A DNA stretch of 64,000 nt from Paenibacillus barcinonensis. GTDB lineage: Bacteria; Bacillota; Bacilli; Paenibacillales; Paenibacillaceae. The translations under genes and the position numbers were made by a program. Positions 61,230-64,000 of this stretch are shown here, piece after piece. Position 1 is the stretch's first letter. Every line of letters begins with the position of its first letter. The notes beneath the pieces were generated by a model. It was not told the DNA's origin. It searched no databases and saw nothing but the letters and a program-made list of their open reading frames with translations. The stretch is taken from the NCBI RefSeq assembly GCF_003217495.1, contig NZ_QJSW01000015.1, forward strand, positions 76,241-140,240. Reading direction: 5' to 3'.

Positions 61230-61851
61230 TTGAAATCCTCCTGAGGTTCAAAACAGGTGTTAACCTTGTCTATTTTTTCATAACATAATCTCCAGTATAC
61301 CCTATCATGCTCGAATCAGCCCATCTGTTACATCAGGCCAAATCATGCCAAGCATAGATCATGCCTATGATTTATACCCTTTAAAAGTGCAGAGTAATCG
61401 GCAGGCAGCCCAGTGCGCTTTCCCTTTCTTTGATGCGTCACAGCGTTCCCATTCCGAAACTTATTCTATCACTTTTTTCACGGTATGAACTGTATCAAAT
61501 GTTTCATTTTTCTTCCTTGAGGTCTGACTTGGAGAAAAGATAATCTGAGCTCCGCTTAATTTTGTGAAAAAGGACCCTCCTGTATGTACACAAAGACAAA
61601 CCACATACGCACTGACAAGCATATACACCAACATACTGACGTAACAGAGGAACATACAACCCTGTAGACGGACTGAAAGGCAGAGAGGCGCTCAGTCCGT
61701 CATAACGAAATAAAACCAGCCTCCCTGATCAGAGGGACTGGTTTACTAAATATTTTTATACAGGCTGTTGTCTACAGGTCATTGGCGCTGTCTGGCTAGC
61801 GTATAGAAACATAGATTGATAAAATCTGATCCGCATATTACTCTTATCCAA
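61230..61851. other. gene-free region with two hairpins
   Basis: No supportable gene. A perfect 10-bp inverted repeat GACGGACTGA/TCAGTCCGTC lies at 61667-61701 (15-base loop), and a terminator at 61712-61746. Confidence 0.55.
61712..61746 (-). terminator. terminator of the downstream GNAT gene
   Basis: AAACCAG pairs with CTGGTTT, and inner CCTCCCT/AGAGGGA closes it with one mismatch; T-rich on the minus strand after the 61852 stop. Confidence 0.75.
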
Positions 61852-62313
61852 TTATCCAATCGTTCTCGTCATAAACTCGCTGTTCGGGTCAGGGATGTAA
61901 TCAGCAAACGGCTCACAATATTCAAAACCAAAGTCCTCGTAAAGCTTGCGTGCCGGAATAAAAGAGTCCATTGACCCCGTCTCCAGACTGATGCGTTGAT
62001 ATCCACGCTTCGTGGCCTCTTCAATAATGTGAGCAAGAATGCGGCGGGCTACGCCTTTGCGCAGGTGAGCAGCGGCTGTACGCATGGATTTCAGTTCACC
62101 GTGCTCCGCATCAAGCTCCTTGATTGCTCCACAGCCAAGCAGCTCGTTCCCTTCCCATGCACACCAGAATGTAATTTCTGGCTTCTTGAGACCGTCCAGA
62201 TTCAGCGCATGTATGCTTTCAGGCGGCGAATCCGCTGCCATGCCCAACAAATGCTCCGCAATTAGTGCTTTTACTTGATCCCCGCTGAGATCATCCACTC
62301 TAATCTCCATCAT
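61852..62313 (-). CDS. GNAT-family N-acetyltransferase (YafP/ElaA-like small type)
   Basis: The 153-residue protein begins MMEIRVDDLSG. ATG 62313 lies five bases after GGCAGGAG and the next ATG (62310) eight bases, so either may be used. The GNAT core is visible as 'LLGCGAIKEL', 'MRTAAAHLRKGVARRILAHII' (RKGVARRILAHI, about 88-99, acetyl-CoA binding), and 'RKLYEDFGFEYCEPFADY', the end block typical of small GNATs like PaiA/YsnE types. The substrate is unknown. It stands alone, with a terminator behind it. Confidence 0.88.
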   Translation of the reverse strand: MMEIRVDDLSGDQVKALIAEHLLGMAADSPPESIHALNLDGLKKPEITFWCAWEGNELLGCGAIKELDAEHGELKSMRTAAAHLRKGVARRILAHIIEEATKRGYQRISLETGSMDSFIPARKLYEDFGFEYCEPFADYIPDPNSEFMTRTIG

Positions 62314-62925
62314 ACTCACTCCTGCCAACATATTGTTAATTGCACCTCTCCAAGAGGTACATCAATAACTTATCTTACAACGATGTCAGGTTTTGTGACA
62401 AGAAAAGATGAGGATGGCTGGAACTAGAATAAAAGTGGCGGTGCAGGTAGGCCCCGTAGTTCTGACATTGACGTGGTGCTCCTCCATCGGGCTTAGTGAA
62501 GGATTATAGGATGGCTGGACACTCGCTCGCTATTATTCACCGGTTTGATATGATGCTCGATACTGGTTACATTGTGCAGTATGCACCAGCTTAGTGCTCC
62601 CGCTGCACATGGACGCTCCCACGTCACATCAACGAATCCCATAAGCCGCTAACGATCACCAGAGACCTTATTGGGGCTGAATATAGCCTCCAAAAAATCT
62701 AACGATCCTCAGCGACGCTATTACATATAAAACAGGCATATTCACGTAAAAAAGTACCCATTCCGACGAAATAGCGTTTCTACGGATCGTTAGAATCTAG
62801 AAACCGTCTAAAACAGCTTAATAAGGCTTCCTGTGATCGTTAGAAATGGAGCATAGACATAGGAAGCAGTTTAGCGGCTGGTACAAGGGATGGTACAAGG
62901 CAGCTCACTCTCACATGCCACGACC
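62314..62925. other. gene-free region carrying the nested palindrome
   Basis: About 610 bases with no supportable gene; 62649-62844 is the third copy of the palindrome family. The bases before it (62340-62640) contain short direct echoes of GGTACAAGG-type sequence but no clear element. Confidence 0.55.
62649..62844. repeat. dispersed palindromic repeat, copy 3 (nested double palindrome)
   Basis: Outer arms: CTAACGATCACCAGAGACCT at 62649-62668 and, inverted, 62816-62844 (reverse complement CTAACGATCACAGGAAGCCT, then TATTA). Inner arms: TCTAACGATCCTCAGCGACG at 62698-62717 and, inverted, 62768-62794 (reverse complement TCTAACGATCCGTAGAAACG, then CTATTTC). The two stems differ from each other in the same positions, so each arm pairs best with its own partner. 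Confidence 0.85.
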
Positions 62926-63909
62926 TCAGGACTGCTGGTACGATACGGCAGTCATCTGACACGGCTCACAAACAAACATATAATAGACACCTTCGCCATA
63001 CTCCTGAATCAACTCGCCATCCAGCTGACCGATCGCCTTCATCGTAGTCGAACAAACCGGGCATTCAGGATAGTCTGCATCCTGCACCCAGCTGGGGTGC
63101 CCTCCAATCTGGGAGATGGAAGGCTCCATCGCCCACTCACTGCCATGGAAAGGCTGGCGCGGCTTCTCAGCAATATGGAACAAACGACGTTGTACCCGAT
63201 CCTGCTGCTGTGCCTGTTGATGCCGATGTTCATGCTGCTGCGCCTGTTGATCCATCACCTCTGGCCGCACCTGATGCTCATGCTGTACCTGGTCTTCAGG
63301 TTTTACCTGTACCTGTACCTGTACCTGGTCTTGCTCTTGTATCTGTTCTGACACTGGCACTTGTACCCGTTCAAGCTCTTCTCCTTGTCCCTGCCCTTGC
63401 ACTCGTTCCAGCTCTTGTGCTTCTCTCTGGCTCCGAGCCTTTCCCTGTCCACCCAGCTCTTTCAAGTCATCCAAGGTACTTGATACAAGCCCGGATACAT
63501 TCACCCTTATCTCTTCCACACCTATGTCATCGAATCCCTCCGGCTTCACATTGTATCTACTCCAGATGGGATGACCCGACTCATTCATCTCCATATACAT
63601 TACACTGTAGCTGCTGCAAACCAGACAGGTCTGCACATCAAGCTGTTGAAAATTCCAGTCAATGGTCTGAAGCGCAGGATGGTTCACAGGTATATTGATT
63701 AAGCTGATGAAAGAACTGCCGCACCATGGACAATGATCTGCGCTTGGAACAAGCAGCGGAACCGGATTCCCTTTTATTACGGGAGCTTCCTGTTTCTGTT
63801 TACACCGCTGCTGTTGTTCTTCAACTGCTGCTTTCGCTGCACGTAAGGCAGCTTGCTGCTCTGTTTTCCCTTTATCCTCTATGTCCCCTCTATACCCTGT
63901 CTCTTTGGA
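62926..63909 (-). pseudogene. zinc-ribbon-like gene truncated at its 5' end by an IS3-family element
   Basis: The frame is open from TCC at 63907-63909 to the stop at 62926, and ends exactly where the IS terminal sequence begins. No ATG, GTG or TTG is found in frame before GTG 63687, yet the upstream part is clearly coding: a coiled coil (AALRAAKAAVEEQQQ) and DHCPWCGSSFISLINIPVN with a CxxC. Further pairs follow at CLVC, CPVC and CEPC. The end, 'GGHPSWVQDADYPECPVC' and 'YYMFVCEPCQM', resembles YwqG/DUF1963-type proteins. The centre (about 80 residues) is Gln/Glu/Val low-complexity (VQVQVQV, HEHRHQQ). The function of the intact gene is unknown. Confidence 0.75.
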
Positions 63910-64000
63910 CCTATGTCAAGAAAGTAGACACTTACGCGACGGATTTGTCCGTAAATTTCTTCGCAAAACGAGCAGGGGAAAGATAACCTAGCGCCCCATG
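63906..64000 (-). mobile_element. IS3-family insertion sequence, right-hand end only
   Basis: The terminal sequence TGGACCTATGTCAAGAAAGT (63906-63925, continuing AGACA) is a TG-started IS end, directly followed by the C-terminus of an IS3-type integrase. The remainder and the other end lie beyond the window. Insertion has cut the 62926-63909 gene. Confidence 0.8.
63932..64000 (-). CDS. IS3-family transposase (OrfB/integrase), C-terminal 22 residues
   Basis: Minus-strand reading from the window edge gives HGALGYLSPARFAKKF and then a short tail to TAA 63934-63932. H-x-x-L-G-Y-x-(S/T)-P is the hallmark end of the rve integrase domain in IS3-family OrfB. Too little is present for subgroup assignment. 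Confidence 0.85.
   Translation of the reverse strand, partial: HGALGYLSPARFAKKFTDKSVA

Noticed and set aside
61461..61655. 64-residue hydrophobic peptide on the minus strand
   Set aside because: No ribosome-binding site, no family and no conserved features; treated as non-coding.
62649..62844. CRISPR or tRNA-like structure in the nested palindrome
   Set aside because: Four arms in two inverted pairs, no direct repeats with regular spacers and no tRNA features.
63210..63698. 162-residue plus-strand frame rich in Pro/Val/Leu
   Set aside because: Antisense of the low-complexity zinc-ribbon-like gene; the Cys pairs on the minus strand show the true reading.

Overview
The window looks like chromosomal DNA of a Paenibacillus-type Firmicute. 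The base composition is mixed, ribosome-binding sites are strong GGAGG types, TTG and GTG starts are common, and several families typical of that group are present: copper-amine-oxidase-like stalk domains, RCC1 proteins, WXG100-fronted toxins, GH127 and XpaC/TelA. No rRNA, tRNA or CRISPR array was seen. Clearly AT-rich patches (about 7.4-9.1, 16.0-16.8 and 20.1-22.3 kb) suggest imported DNA.

Layout. 0-9 kb: the end of an MFS transporter; galactokinase; an exported copper-amine-oxidase-type protein and its decayed paralogue; a lipase toxin that resembles the reverse-architecture type VII (T7SS) lipase TslA, divergent from one intact and two broken DUF1433-like lipoprotein (immunity) genes; an ECF sigma factor with its membrane anti-sigma partner; and an AT-rich exported/membrane protein pair. 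9.4-20 kb: an accessory, defence-like block bracketed by two paralogous phospholipase-D/SF2-helicase fusions. It holds a MazG-like NTPase, a WXG100 RNase-type toxin with a probable immunity gene, an XRE regulator divergent from a helical protein, a membrane-anchored Mrr-type nuclease and a winged-helix/PD-(D/E)XK-like protein. 20-25 kb: exported orphan proteins, one with an abnormal start at an A tract, a broken lipoprotein gene and an RCC1 protein.

25.4-41.7 kb: a complete NRPS-independent siderophore locus in two Fur-box-led transcription units. One codes for an ATP-grasp ligase, diaminobutyrate aminotransferase, MFS exporter, three IucA/IucC synthetases, an SbnG-type citrate synthase and a PLP decarboxylase. 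The other codes for an ABC importer (lipoprotein, two permeases, ATPase). The enzyme set equals that of achromobactin, in a gene order close to staphyloferrin B (sbnD-E-F-G-H), plus an ATP-grasp enzyme that neither pathway has. Together they would make, export and re-import a citrate/2-oxoglutarate/diaminobutyrate siderophore under iron starvation.

42-49 kb: two paralogous secreted helical proteins flank an oxalate-decarboxylase-type bicupin, followed by an XpaC / VWA / TelA operon. 49-64 kb: a GH127 beta-L-arabinofuranosidase with a divergent AraC regulator, two GNAT acetyltransferases, a butanediol-dehydrogenase-type enzyme with a divergent LysR regulator, a chemoreceptor, a second WXG100 toxin with an HExxH domain plus a small partner, an amino-acid permease followed by a 9-bp minisatellite, and a zinc-ribbon-like gene cut at its 5' end by an IS3-family element that runs off the right edge. 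A dispersed intergenic palindrome family (25.1, 49.3 and 62.7 kb, the last nested) recurs in gene-free gaps.

All assignments come from reading the sequence and recalled family features. No database search was run.
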